A DNA stretch of 64,000 nucleotides from Bacillus chungangensis (GTDB taxonomy: Bacteria > Bacillota > Bacilli > Bacillales > Bacillaceae_C), in assembly GCF_030812995.1 (NCBI RefSeq), contig NZ_JAUSTT010000002.1:1-64000 (forward strand), written 5' to 3'. This document shows, one piece after another, positions 49,625 through 58,299 of the stretch (its first letter is position 1; every line of letters begins with the position of its first letter). The notes below the pieces were generated by a model. That model worked only from the letters and a program-made list of their open reading frames with translations, had not been told where the DNA came from and did not search any database. A program made the translations under genes and the position numbers.

Positions 49625-50644
49625 TTATTGATATTCAATCGCAACAGCATGTGCAATGCATGGGATCGTCTCATTTTGTTGGAAAGTCAATGGTGAATGC
49701 AGTGCCCCTGTCGCAACAAATAGCATTTTTTGAAACATTCCTTGCTTCATTTGATTTAACAAATGTCCGTATAAAACGGTGGCACAACAACCAGCACCAC
49801 TAGCTCCAGATTGAACAGATTGATGTTCTCGATAAATCATCATACCGCAATCTTGAAACCGTGATTCCTCAATCTTCATACCCTTCTCATGCAAAAGAGC
49901 TAAAGCAGCTTTCCGGCCAATCAATGCCAAATCTCCAGTTACAATAAGATCATAGTAATTTGGTGGCAATTGTAAGTCCTGAAAATGTCTAATGATCGTA
50001 TCTACAGCAGCTGGTGCCATTGCTCCTCCTAAATTAAATGGATCGGTTAATCCCATATCAATTACTCGTCCAATCGTAGCAGCAGTTACTCTTGGTGCTT
50101 TGTTATCCTTCATATAGTTAGCTGTACTTACTAAGCCTACTCCAGCACCAGTAACTGTCCATTGCGCAGTCGGAGGCTTTTGACTTCCATACTCTGTAGG
50201 ATAGCGATATTGCTTTTCAGTTGCTGAATGATGGCTTGAAGCACCAGTTAATACATGCTGAGCTCCTTGCGCATTGACCAAAAAAGCTGCGATCGCAAGT
50301 CCCTCTGCTGCAGTTGAACAAGCACTAAAGATACCTAAATATGGAATTTTGTTTGTACGAGCGGCAAAGCTAGATGGAGTAAGTTGATTAAGCAAGTCTC
50401 CAGAAATAAAAAATTGCACATCGTCTTCAATTAATTTTCGCTTTTGAAGCGCAATTTCAATAGCATCTTCTATTAAAATGCGCTGTCCTTTTTCAAATGA
50501 GTCTTGTTCCATCCAAATATTATCGTGGAATTTATCAAAATCATTTGGTATTTGACCATCTTTTTCAAACGGACCACCAACTACTCCTGTAGACACGATT
50601 GTAGGCAAGTTGGGGAATTTCCATGTTTGTCCTCCTTGGAGCAT
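49625..50644 (-). CDS. spoVAD: Stage V sporulation protein AD
   Basis: This 339-residue thiolase-fold protein binds dipicolinic acid. It starts MLQGGQTWKFPNLPTIVSTG and has LGIFSACSTAAEGLAIAAFL and SGASGAGCCATVLYG. The ATG at 50644 overlaps the spoVAC stop (TAATG), so translation is coupled. Confidence 0.95.
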   Translation of the reverse strand: MLQGGQTWKFPNLPTIVSTGVVGGPFEKDGQIPNDFDKFHDNIWMEQDSFEKGQRILIEDAIEIALQKRKLIEDDVQFFISGDLLNQLTPSSFAARTNKIPYLGIFSACSTAAEGLAIAAFLVNAQGAQHVLTGASSHHSATEKQYRYPTEYGSQKPPTAQWTVTGAGVGLVSTANYMKDNKAPRVTAATIGRVIDMGLTDPFNLGGAMAPAAVDTIIRHFQDLQLPPNYYDLIVTGDLALIGRKAALALLHEKGMKIEESRFQDCGMMIYREHQSVQSGASGAGCCATVLYGHLLNQMKQGMFQKMLFVATGALHSPLTFQQNETIPCIAHAVAIEYQ

Positions 50645-51117
50645 TAAATAACCCCCCATTGAATTAAGGCTGTTTTTACTAAAGCAACGATAAATGCTGA
50701 GAATACACCGTAAACAATTACAGCTCCTGCTAATTTAAACATATTGCCGCCAATTCCAAGAATAAATCCTTCAGTTCGGTGCTCAATAGCAGCCGAGATG
50801 ATAGCATTTCCAAATCCTGTTACAGGAACTGCGCTTCCCGCACCTGAAAATTGACCTATTTTGTCGTAGAGGCTAAATCCAGTTAAAAGCATTGATAAAA
50901 ATACCATCGTTGCAACTGTAGGATTACTAGCAGTCTGCTCAGTAAAATTGGAAAAATAAATAAATCCATAGGTAATCGCTTGTCCAATACAACAAATGAT
51001 GCCTCCAGCTAAAAAAGCACGAAGACAGTTTTTTAATATAGGCCGTTTTATTTCGTATTGTTGCTGCATTTTTTCATACTGCTGCTGTTCCGGTGTTTTT
51101 TCCTTGTTTTTTTCCAT
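50644..51117 (-). CDS. spoVAC: Stage V sporulation protein AC
   Basis: This 157-residue membrane protein has a Gln/Lys-rich cytosolic start (EKTPEQQQYEKMQQQYE) and TM segments with GFSLYDKIGQFSGAGSAVPV then TGFGNA. SpoVAC behaves as a mechanosensitive channel in germination. GGGGGG precedes the ATG. The lipoprotein gene 13 bp upstream is probably in the same operon. Confidence 0.95.
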   Translation of the reverse strand: MEKNKEKTPEQQQYEKMQQQYEIKRPILKNCLRAFLAGGIICCIGQAITYGFIYFSNFTEQTASNPTVATMVFLSMLLTGFSLYDKIGQFSGAGSAVPVTGFGNAIISAAIEHRTEGFILGIGGNMFKLAGAVIVYGVFSAFIVALVKTALIQWGVI

Positions 51118-51130
51118 CTTTTAATCCCCC

Positions 51131-51607
51131 CTATGTAAGCTCACTACTTAAACTAATAATTTTTTTAAATCGTTTTTCTGCTTCCTTCTTTGAAATTTCT
51201 CCAGATTGTAAAGCTTCTTTTAGTCTTACTGCCTCTAGAAAAATTTTATAATCGCTAGAAACAATAAATTGTTTTTTTGGATAGCGGGATTCCAGTTTTT
51301 TGTTTAATTTCTTTTCTATTTTTCTCATGTTAAACCGCTGTAAATGCCGTACTTTATAAGCAACAATCACTCTCTTCTCATTTTCTACAATCGCTGTGTC
51401 ATAAATAGCAGGTATTTCTTCTATATCTCTTTCTATTTTGTCGCCAACCACTTGATGTTTTTTGGATTTTTTTATAACAATTGGTGTTGGCTGTGTCGTT
51501 TTTAACAGTGCATAGCTGCTCTCTTCTGTTCTTTTCTTGTTAAGAGCACACCCCGTGACACTCATTAGTAAAAACATCATCATGAAAAATGGAATATATC
51601 TTCTCAT
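51131..51607 (-). CDS. YhcN/YlaJ-type sporulation lipoprotein
   Basis: This 158-residue protein has a lipobox signal (MRRYIPFFMMMFLLMSVTGC, Cys20) and then DTAIVENEKRVIVAYKVRHL and a C-terminal helix. It fits the YhcN/YlaJ spore lipoproteins. It directly precedes spoVAC, the arrangement of the second-type spoVA (spoVA2) operon. AAAGGGG precedes the ATG at 51607. Confidence 0.8.
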   Translation of the reverse strand: MRRYIPFFMMMFLLMSVTGCALNKKRTEESSYALLKTTQPTPIVIKKSKKHQVVGDKIERDIEEIPAIYDTAIVENEKRVIVAYKVRHLQRFNMRKIEKKLNKKLESRYPKKQFIVSSDYKIFLEAVRLKEALQSGEISKKEAEKRFKKIISLSSELT

Positions 51608-51764
51608 ATCGATCCCCTTTTTGACTATTTTCCTTTTATTTTTAACTTTTTTTTTGTTTTTATCCGTTTGTATTAAAAAGAGAGGAATCATCAAAGAGAA
51701 GGGAATCAACTGATAAGTTTTGAATACTTTAAAAATAAAGGTAAAATTAAATATTTAAACAATC

Positions 51765-51797
51765 AAAAAAACTGACTGTCTTCCAGTCAGTTTTTCA
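51765..51797 (-). terminator. Terminator of the 27-residue gene
   Basis: AAAACTGACTG and CAGTCAGTTTT pair perfectly with T-rich flanks and overlap the stop codon. Confidence 0.8.
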
Positions 51798-51878
51798 TTT
51801 TTTTTTTCCACAGCCGCATCCTTTTTTCTTTAATGGCCGTCTTTTCCCGGCATTTGGAGCTGGTTGTAGCCGTTTCAT
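51795..51878 (-). CDS. 27-residue basic CGCG peptide
   Basis: The product begins MKRLQPAPNAGKRRPLKKKG and ends CGCGKKK. It has an AGGGACTGGAAAT ribosome binding site upstream and its own terminator. Eleven of 27 residues are basic and the two Cys are separated by one Gly. The location between yjcA and the spoVA genes suggests a small coat or spore protein. Family not known to me. Confidence 0.55.
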   Translation of the reverse strand: MKRLQPAPNAGKRRPLKKKGCGCGKKK

Positions 51879-51955
51879 ATTTTCCAGTCCCTTCTATTTG
51901 ATATATATCTAATATTATTCTATGTGGAAAAGGGAAGAGTGAAACGACTTTTATC

Positions 51956-52318
51956 TTAGTAATCATCAGATAGCCAATGTTGTATAGCTGTTTCCAATAA
52001 GGCCCCTCCACCTGCAATTGCCAAGATTAAAATGACAGGCATTGAATAAAAAGGAATCCACAGCCAACATAAAAATAAACAAGCAGCTATCCAAATTCCT
52101 GTACACCAATAACAACTTAGAAGCTCTCCTATCCATCCTTTCAAACCATTTTTTTTCGGAAGCAAATAAACCTCTTCCTCCCCATCCTCATTTTTCTCCA
52201 AAACCTCATCGAAAAATGGGCGCCGAAGAAATTCTGTAATTTTATCAAATACCACTAATCGTGTCAGCCTAAATGAGGCAAAGCTTAATAATAAAAATTG
52301 TAAAAAAGTTATTTTCAT
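51956..52318 (-). CDS. yjcA: DUF1360 membrane protein YjcA
   Basis: This 120-residue protein has ASFRLTRLVVFDKITEFLRR at the start, ELLSCYWCTGIWIA in the middle, and two TM segments near 75-110. This is the YjcA/DUF1360 pattern; length equals B. subtilis YjcA. Sporulation-associated by context. Confidence 0.88.
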   Translation of the reverse strand: MKITFLQFLLLSFASFRLTRLVVFDKITEFLRRPFFDEVLEKNEDGEEEVYLLPKKNGLKGWIGELLSCYWCTGIWIAACLFLCWLWIPFYSMPVILILAIAGGGALLETAIQHWLSDDY

Positions 52319-52609
52319 AAAGCAAACTCCTCAAATAAATTCAAGCTTCCTGTAAATTAACCGAAAGCTTTCTTTTTACTAAAGAATATATAAGTGAGCC
52401 ATTCATCATTACTTTACATAAGCATGACGTTCCCGAGACGAATGAAAAATACTTCACAGCTACATCGAACTGTAGGACTCCTTATTTTTTTAAAATGTTT
52501 TATTAAATGCCCATTTTTTTTTATAAAAGGCGTTTGTCCGTAACCCAAAAAGTACTTTTACAATATGTTAATAGTGAAGGATACAACAAATATTAAGGAG
52601 GAAGTTTCT

Positions 52610-53173
52610 ATGAGTCAACGCGATCCAAAAAGAGAAAGAGAAAAGTGTGATCGAAACTGTGTATGTGAAGTCGTACGGGCAATTAAACATATTCAAGATA
52701 TAGCTGAAGAAGAAGACTGTCTGGGATGTCCTACGAATTGCTTTATAGAACCTTTAGGCGATTTAGTCTCTCGAAATAAAAGACAAAGAGCCGATACACG
52801 TGTTTTTGTCTTAAAAACTGCGGACGGAAGCCCTTTTCATGCTTTTTTTATGCCATTTCATCACCATGGAAAAAAAGACGATACAGCATGTGTTTCAATT
52901 TTCTTTCGTGTTGAAGAAATTTTTGATAACTGCTGCGCAACATTAAGAGTACTTCGTCCTATTGGACATCGTCACCATGAACACTATGATGAGGAAGAGC
53001 ATAGTCATCCTCGAAGAGAAACAATTGATATTACAAAAGATTGCTGTATTGACTTGAGCCAGGTGTGCAGGGTTACAAATTTCGAAAGTACTGGTAGTTG
53101 TGTCACTGTAGATCTTCGCAGCTTCTCTGCAGTTCAATGTATTCGTGACGTGTACCTTGGCATTTGCGACTAA
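52610..53173 (+). CDS. cotZ: CotZ/CotY-family spore crust protein
   Basis: This 187-residue cysteine-rich protein has CDRNCVCEVVRAIKHIQDIA, CLGCPTNCFIEPLG, VSIFFRVEEIFDNCCATLRV and CCIDLSQVCRVTNF. CotY/CotZ self-assemble into the outer crust through disulfides. A His/Glu-rich insert (GHRHHEHYDEEEHSH) is present. The ATG at 52610 follows AAGGAGG. It faces cotO as in the cotZ-cotO-fabI order. Confidence 0.92.
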   Translation: MSQRDPKREREKCDRNCVCEVVRAIKHIQDIAEEEDCLGCPTNCFIEPLGDLVSRNKRQRADTRVFVLKTADGSPFHAFFMPFHHHGKKDDTACVSIFFRVEEIFDNCCATLRVLRPIGHRHHEHYDEEEHSHPRRETIDITKDCCIDLSQVCRVTNFESTGSCVTVDLRSFSAVQCIRDVYLGICD

Positions 53174-53175
53174 AA

Positions 53176-53214
53176 AAAGAAGTCGGCCGGTCATATACCG
53201 GCTGTCTTTTTCTT
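53176..53214. terminator. Terminator between cotZ and cotO
   Basis: GGCCGGT and ACCGGCT pair around CATAT with A- and T-rich flanks, between converging genes. Confidence 0.7.
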
Positions 53215-53215
53215 T

Positions 53216-53863
53216 TCACAGTAGACCCATTATTCTAATGTATTGAAGATCGGTTTTTAAGATTGATATCTGCTTTCCACTAAAGGTAGCAATTTTGACA
53301 TTTTGGTCATCATATGCAACTAAATTCCCTCTATACCTCTTTGTATCTGTAATAAATTCACAAGGAAAAGGGGCAGAATTTTTCGGAAAACGAGCTAAAT
53401 ACTTAAGACGTTCTTCAATTGTCATATCTTTAAAAGATTTCAATGGCTGAAAGGAAAATACTGGATTAGAAAGTAATAAAGGTGTATCATGTTCTTTATT
53501 TTCAACTTTCATTTCTTCGTTTTTTTTTTCATTAACCGTTTTTTCATTCAATTCTTTTTGATTTGCTTCTTTTTCGTTTATTTTTATTGGATTTGGTTTT
53601 TTATCTAGAGATACTATTTTTTCTTTATTCTTAATATCAATTTCGATTTCATCATATTGTTGCAGCCTCTCTTCTATATGAGGACCTTCTTTTCTTTTCT
53701 TTTTTTGATTCTGTTGAATGGATTCTTTTTTCTTTAAGATATCGTTTTTCGGCTCATCTTTTGCATAAAATTTTTCTTGCATTTTAAATGAAACCGGAGA
53801 TAAAGTTGGTTGGTCAATATATAGCAAAGGCTTCTGTTCCATTGTTACTATTTTTCTCTTCAT
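53216..53863 (-). CDS. cotO: CotO-like spore coat protein
   Basis: This 215-residue, strongly charged protein has MEQKPLLYIDQPTL near the N-terminus and the conserved C-terminal part MTIEERLKYLARFPKNSAPF then PCEFIT. The middle is a low-complexity Lys/Glu/Asn stretch. It matches CotO (YjbX). The ATG at 53863 follows GAGGTGG. Confidence 0.85.
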   Translation of the reverse strand: MKRKIVTMEQKPLLYIDQPTLSPVSFKMQEKFYAKDEPKNDILKKKESIQQNQKKKRKEGPHIEERLQQYDEIEIDIKNKEKIVSLDKKPNPIKINEKEANQKELNEKTVNEKKNEEMKVENKEHDTPLLLSNPVFSFQPLKSFKDMTIEERLKYLARFPKNSAPFPCEFITDTKRYRGNLVAYDDQNVKIATFSGKQISILKTDLQYIRIMGLL

Positions 53864-53935
53864 TTTTTCCACCTCGCCTATTTTTTTGCTCATTTCTATA
53901 TGTATGCACCAGAGTAGTTATTTGCGCAAAAAGAA

Positions 53936-53967
53936 AAACCAGCAGCTAATAATTAGCTGCTGGTTTT
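53936..53967 (-). terminator. fabI terminator
   Basis: AACCAGCAGCTAAT and ATTAGCTGCTGGTT form a perfect stem followed by TTTC on the minus strand. Confidence 0.85.
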
Positions 53968-53975
53968 TCTTCATT

Positions 53976-54755
53976 TTAATTTCCAAGAATATGATAGCCT
54001 GAGTCAACGTGAATATTTTCACCAGTAATGCCTCGTGAAAAGTGACTAAATAAGAAAACAGCTGTATCGCCGACCTCTTCCTGCGTAGTGCAGCGGCGAA
54101 GCGGCGCTTTTTCTTCAATTTCCTTCAGTATAGAATTGAAATCACTAACCCCTTTTGCTGATAATGTTCGGATTGGACCTGCAGATATCGAGTTGACCCG
54201 TATGTCATTTTTTCCAAGATCATTTGCTAAATATTTCACGCTTGCATCAAGTGATGCTTTTGCAACTCCCATGACATTATAATTTGATACGACACGTTCG
54301 CCGCCTAAATACGTCATTGTGACAATGCTGCCTCCCTCTGGCATCATCTCAAGCTCTTTGACAGTCTTCACTACAGCTGTTAAAGAATATGCACTAATAT
54401 TTTGAGCAAGTAAAAAACCATCCCGAGTAACATTTAAGTAATCGCCATTCAGTTCTTCTTTATTAGCAAATGCAATGCAGTGCGCTAATCCATGAATTGG
54501 ACCGACCGCCTCTTTGATAGCAGCAAAGCATTTTTCAATATCTTCATCAGAAGTAACATCACAAGGCAAAATCAATGACTCATCATTTAAAGTTGCAGCT
54601 AATTCGCGAACATTTTTTTCAAGCCTTTCCCCAGCATAAGTAAAAACCAATCTAGCTCCAGCTTTATGAAGGGAACAAGCAATTCCCCAAGCAATGCTCC
54701 GTTTGTTTGCAACTCCCATCACAACAAATGTTTTACCTTCTAACGCAAAATTCAT
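53976..54755 (-). CDS. fabI: Enoyl-[acyl-carrier-protein] reductase (NADH)
   Basis: This 259-residue short-chain dehydrogenase completes each fatty acid elongation cycle. It has GVANKRSIAWGIACSLHKAG and the catalytic tyrosine-lysine pair in NYNVMGVAKASLDASVKYLA. ISAGPIRTLSAKGV is also typical of FabI. A FapR operator lies 29 bp before the start. Confidence 0.96.
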   Translation of the reverse strand: MNFALEGKTFVVMGVANKRSIAWGIACSLHKAGARLVFTYAGERLEKNVRELAATLNDESLILPCDVTSDEDIEKCFAAIKEAVGPIHGLAHCIAFANKEELNGDYLNVTRDGFLLAQNISAYSLTAVVKTVKELEMMPEGGSIVTMTYLGGERVVSNYNVMGVAKASLDASVKYLANDLGKNDIRVNSISAGPIRTLSAKGVSDFNSILKEIEEKAPLRRCTTQEEVGDTAVFLFSHFSRGITGENIHVDSGYHILGN

Positions 54756-54783
54756 TATATTAGCCTCCCGATTTATACACGTT

Positions 54784-54802
54784 ATTAGTACCTAGTCCTA
54801 AT
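54784..54802 (-). promoter_or_regulatory. FapR operator of fabI
   Basis: ATTAGTACCTAGTCCTAAT matches the FapR box ATTAGTACCTRGTNNTAAT. FapR represses lipid synthesis genes and is released by malonyl-CoA. Confidence 0.92.
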
Positions 54803-54993
54803 ATTACCTGATTTTTCTACGCTTGAAAAGGACAAACCTCTCTAAAAATCTGCTTAATACATCTATTTTTTATAAATAAGAGAACATAATTCAAGGTTTA
54901 CATTACCTTTCACACTCTGAAATGATCCTTTTTCGCAGAGCGCTATGTTCTTGTCAAAGACGATGGTTTCTATTATAATGATCATACCAACTT

Positions 54994-55012
54994 GATAATG
55001 AAAGTCATTATC
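54994..55012 (+). promoter_or_regulatory. Fur box of the ABC ATPase gene
   Basis: GATAATGAAAGTCATTATC matches 17 of 19 positions of the Fur consensus GATAATGATAATCATTATC. It lies 30 bp before the start codon. Confidence 0.92.
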
Positions 55013-55041
55013 GATTTCATCTCATGAGGAGTGTTTTAGAA

Positions 55042-55851
55042 ATGACGGAAATCTTAGAAGCTAATAACGTTAGGATTGGCTATGGAGATAAAATAATTGT
55101 AAATGATTTAAAGCTTTCGATTCCTCGAGGGAAAATCACCTCTATTATCGGACCAAATGGGTGTGGTAAGTCCACTTTTTTAAAAGCGTTGTCACGTATT
55201 TTAAAACCGATAAGCGGATACGTTTATTTAGATGGAAAGTCTATTCATAAAGAATCAACGAAAGAAACAGCAAAACGGCTTGCTATCTTGCCGCAAAGTC
55301 CAGATTCTCCAGCAGGATTAACGGTGCACGAATTGATTTCCTACGGCCGCTTTCCCCATCAGAAAGGTTTTGGCCGTTTAACAAAAGAAGATTATGATAT
55401 GATCGATTGGGCACTGGAGGTAACGGGTTTAACACTTTTCCGCCATCAAGCAGTTGATGCCTTGTCAGGTGGACAAAGACAAAGAGTTTGGATTGCAATG
55501 GCCTTAGCTCAAGGAACAGAAATTTTGCTTTTAGATGAGCCGACTACTTATTTAGATATGGCGCACCAACTTGAGATTTTAACGCTGCTTCAAGATTTAA
55601 ACAAGCGAGAAAAGAAAACCATTGTCATGGTTATTCATGACCTTAATCATGCTGCTAGATTTTCTCACTACATAGCTGCCATGCATGCTGGAAATCTGAT
55701 TTATGAAGGAGATCCACAATCAGTTATTACTTCTCATGTTTTAAAAGATGTTTTTCATATTGATGCTCGTATTATTCCAGATCCAGAATTAGGCTGCCCA
55801 GTCTGTTTATCATATAATCTCTTAAAACAGCCAATTGAAAAAGTAGTGTAA
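55042..55851 (+). CDS. Iron-siderophore ABC transporter ATPase, YusV-like
   Basis: This 269-residue FecE-type ATPase has Walker A GPNGCGKST, the signature LSGGQRQRVW and Walker B EILLLDEPTTYLD. In B. subtilis YusV is a shared ATPase that powers several siderophore permeases encoded elsewhere. No permease or binding-protein gene is adjacent here, which fits that role. The ATG at 55042 follows GAGGAG; an earlier ATG overlaps that site. Fur box upstream. Confidence 0.9.
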   Translation: MTEILEANNVRIGYGDKIIVNDLKLSIPRGKITSIIGPNGCGKSTFLKALSRILKPISGYVYLDGKSIHKESTKETAKRLAILPQSPDSPAGLTVHELISYGRFPHQKGFGRLTKEDYDMIDWALEVTGLTLFRHQAVDALSGGQRQRVWIAMALAQGTEILLLDEPTTYLDMAHQLEILTLLQDLNKREKKTIVMVIHDLNHAARFSHYIAAMHAGNLIYEGDPQSVITSHVLKDVFHIDARIIPDPELGCPVCLSYNLLKQPIEKVV

Positions 55852-55906
55852 AAGGAAGATGCCTCTAATCCTTGACTTTTCAGTATAAAAACGTTACTAT
55901 TTAATT

Positions 55907-56255
55907 GATAATGATTTTCATTACCAATAAACGTGGTATTCTTTATAGAGAACCATGGTCAAATAAAGGAAAGGAGGCAGCAATACGTAGGTTTTACGTA
56001 AACCGAGCTTCAATGTGAAAAGAGTATTGTCGATATTTATAGGAAATCGCTTTCATCCGTTATCACACCACCTATACCTTATTGTAAATATCCAACAAAC
56101 ACCCATTCATTCACCCCAACCGCCTATTGGCAGTGAATGAAAAAGTATCCTTATCATGCAAAACAAAAAAGCGATCCCATATCGACAATCATACTCTTCT
56201 AAACATTTTAGCATGAAAAGAAAACTTCCATTAGCTCATTGGAAGTTTTCTTTCG
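55907..56255 (+). ncRNA. Candidate Fur-controlled structured RNA
   Basis: A second Fur box, GATAATGATTTTCATTACC (55907-55925), is followed by no ORF. Instead there is a long-range pair AGAGTATTGTCGATAT (56021-56036) with ATATCGACAATCATACTCT (56179-56197). An internal hairpin has arms TCATTCAC/GTGAATGA (about 56107-56140) and a C-rich loop. A terminator-like hairpin AGAAAACTTCCA/TGGAAGTTTTCT ends at about 56253. This recalls a Fur-regulated sRNA such as FsrA in logic, not in sequence. It could also be a decayed transporter gene. Confidence 0.45.
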
Positions 56256-56347
56256 TTTACCTTTTATTCAGAGAAGCAGCAGTTCACTTTCGCTGCCTCA
56301 AGACGAACATTGCTTCTCCTACAGCGAAATGAGAGAAGCGATTGCCT

Positions 56348-58204
56348 TTATTCGTAGAAAAATTGCAATTCCCTCTTTAACTCATCGACATACTCTTTTG
56401 AACCAGTTACGATTAGCTTATCATTTACAAGCAACTCCGTATCTCCATGAGGCACAATCGAATCCTTCCCACGAAAGATGCGTACGAAAATGACATCACC
56501 TGTAAAAGGAAATTGTCTTAGTGTCATCCCTTCAAACTGCTGATTTTTCATATGAATTTCATATAAGGAAGTATCTTGATTTGTTAAAATCTGCATCACA
56601 TTAGGCGACTCAATGAGTGCTCGAAATAACGCCTTCGTTGAGAGAAACATTGAAAATACTTCAACTCCCTGCTCTTTTAATGTTTCATCAAGATCAGGGC
56701 TTTCGATCCGAGCAATGACCCTATTAACATCATGTTCTTTCGCAGCTACTGACAACGTTGCATTCAATTCTTCATCCCCAGTTGAAAAAACAACGATATC
56801 TGCTGTAAAGATGCCATTCTCGATCAATGTCTCTTCTTCATAATTCGGCATTTCAACAATGTTAAATAAAGAATCGGCAATTTGGCGATCCGATTTATCA
56901 ATTTTTGTATGATAAAGCATCGGCTCAAAGGAAGAACTATCCAATTCACGAACTAATGGCAAGGTGAGCTGATTCGCTCCTACTAATGCTACCTTTAGCC
57001 TTCTCTCTTCCCCGTTTTCTTTTGGAAAGAGCTTCTTAAATACAATTGGCGTAATGATACAACTGATCACCGCTACTAAAATGAGCATGCCGCTCATTTC
57101 TGGGGTAATGACCCCGATTCGTTCTGCAATTTTCGCTGCTGCAATCACAAGCGATAAAGTTGATGTTAATAAAAAGGCAGCTGCTAAGACAGTCTGTTTA
57201 TCATACCATTTCCGTAGCAAATAGACGGGAATAAGCTTCGAAATAAGCAGTGCCAACAACAATAATGGGATGAGCATAAGGAGCTTCTTGTCTGATAATA
57301 AAGACCATAGTTCTAAATCGACTCCGACCATCACAAAGAATATTGGAATAAAAAATCCATATCCAAAAGAGTCAAGCTGTCGAATCATTTCCTGATTCGG
57401 CGCCAATAAAGAAACGAGAACCCCTGCTAAGAAAGCTCCGAGAATATTTTCGGCTCCTACTGATTCAGATAAAGCGACAAGGACAATAATCAAGGTAAAA
57501 ACAGCACGAGTTCCAATCTGAACAGTTCCCGCTGACAAAACTTCAAAAAGCGCCTTGTTCTTGAACCTTTTCGCGACAATAAATAATAAGATTCCTGCTC
57601 CAAATAAAATGAGTAGCAGCCACATATTTCCCTTTCCATCTCCAGATATAGAAACAAAAACCGCTAATAAAACCATTGTAATCAAGTCAGCAATGACGGC
57701 GATTAACAAAATAATTTGACCGATTCCAGTTTTCATGATATTAGCTTCTTTTAACGTAGGTACAACGACTCCAAGCGAAATGGTTGAAATGATTAATGTC
57801 ATCAAAAATGCATTTTCAATTAAACCAATCCAAACAAAAAGATAAGACAATAAGAGCGATATGACAAAAATACCAGCAAAAATAACGGTCGCTGTACCTA
57901 GACGATGAGGTTCCTTTTTTCCATTAGGCAGCAAAACCGTTTTTTTGTTTCCAGAAAACGCGGAAAAGTCAATCTCAACACCACTTAAAAACATTAAAAA
58001 AATGAATCCTAATGTTGACAATGTTTGCAGCCACATATCATCATGAACTAAATTTAGTCCACTTTTCCCTATTAATAGCCCCATTATAATTTCAGCAATA
58101 ACGACTGGTATAAAATTCATTTTAAATCGATGTAGTAAAATAGGTGTTAGAAATGCGACAACAATAACAATCACAATCGAGATTAATGATGCTGGCTGCT
58201 CCAA
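56348..58204 (-). CDS. yjbQ: CPA2-family cation:proton antiporter, YjbQ-like
   Basis: This 618-residue protein has about 12 TM segments (residues 1-385) of the KefB type, with GLLIGKSGLNL and GAFLAGVLVSLLAPNQE. A TrkA-N Rossmann domain (about 405-520, LKVALVGANQLTLPLVREL) and a TrkA-C domain follow. It probably exchanges K+ or Na+ for protons under nucleotide control. Length and place match B. subtilis YjbQ (614). Confidence 0.88.
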   Translation of the reverse strand: MEQPASLISIVIVIVVAFLTPILLHRFKMNFIPVVIAEIIMGLLIGKSGLNLVHDDMWLQTLSTLGFIFLMFLSGVEIDFSAFSGNKKTVLLPNGKKEPHRLGTATVIFAGIFVISLLLSYLFVWIGLIENAFLMTLIISTISLGVVVPTLKEANIMKTGIGQIILLIAVIADLITMVLLAVFVSISGDGKGNMWLLLILFGAGILLFIVAKRFKNKALFEVLSAGTVQIGTRAVFTLIIVLVALSESVGAENILGAFLAGVLVSLLAPNQEMIRQLDSFGYGFFIPIFFVMVGVDLELWSLLSDKKLLMLIPLLLLALLISKLIPVYLLRKWYDKQTVLAAAFLLTSTLSLVIAAAKIAERIGVITPEMSGMLILVAVISCIITPIVFKKLFPKENGEERRLKVALVGANQLTLPLVRELDSSSFEPMLYHTKIDKSDRQIADSLFNIVEMPNYEEETLIENGIFTADIVVFSTGDEELNATLSVAAKEHDVNRVIARIESPDLDETLKEQGVEVFSMFLSTKALFRALIESPNVMQILTNQDTSLYEIHMKNQQFEGMTLRQFPFTGDVIFVRIFRGKDSIVPHGDTELLVNDKLIVTGSKEYVDELKRELQFFYE

Positions 58205-58299
58205 TGTAAACCTCCCCTTTCAGAAATAAATATCAAGGTATCTCTTCTTATCTAATAGCTGCCATGATGATAGAGGGTGGCTTTAAATAATACAATCTA

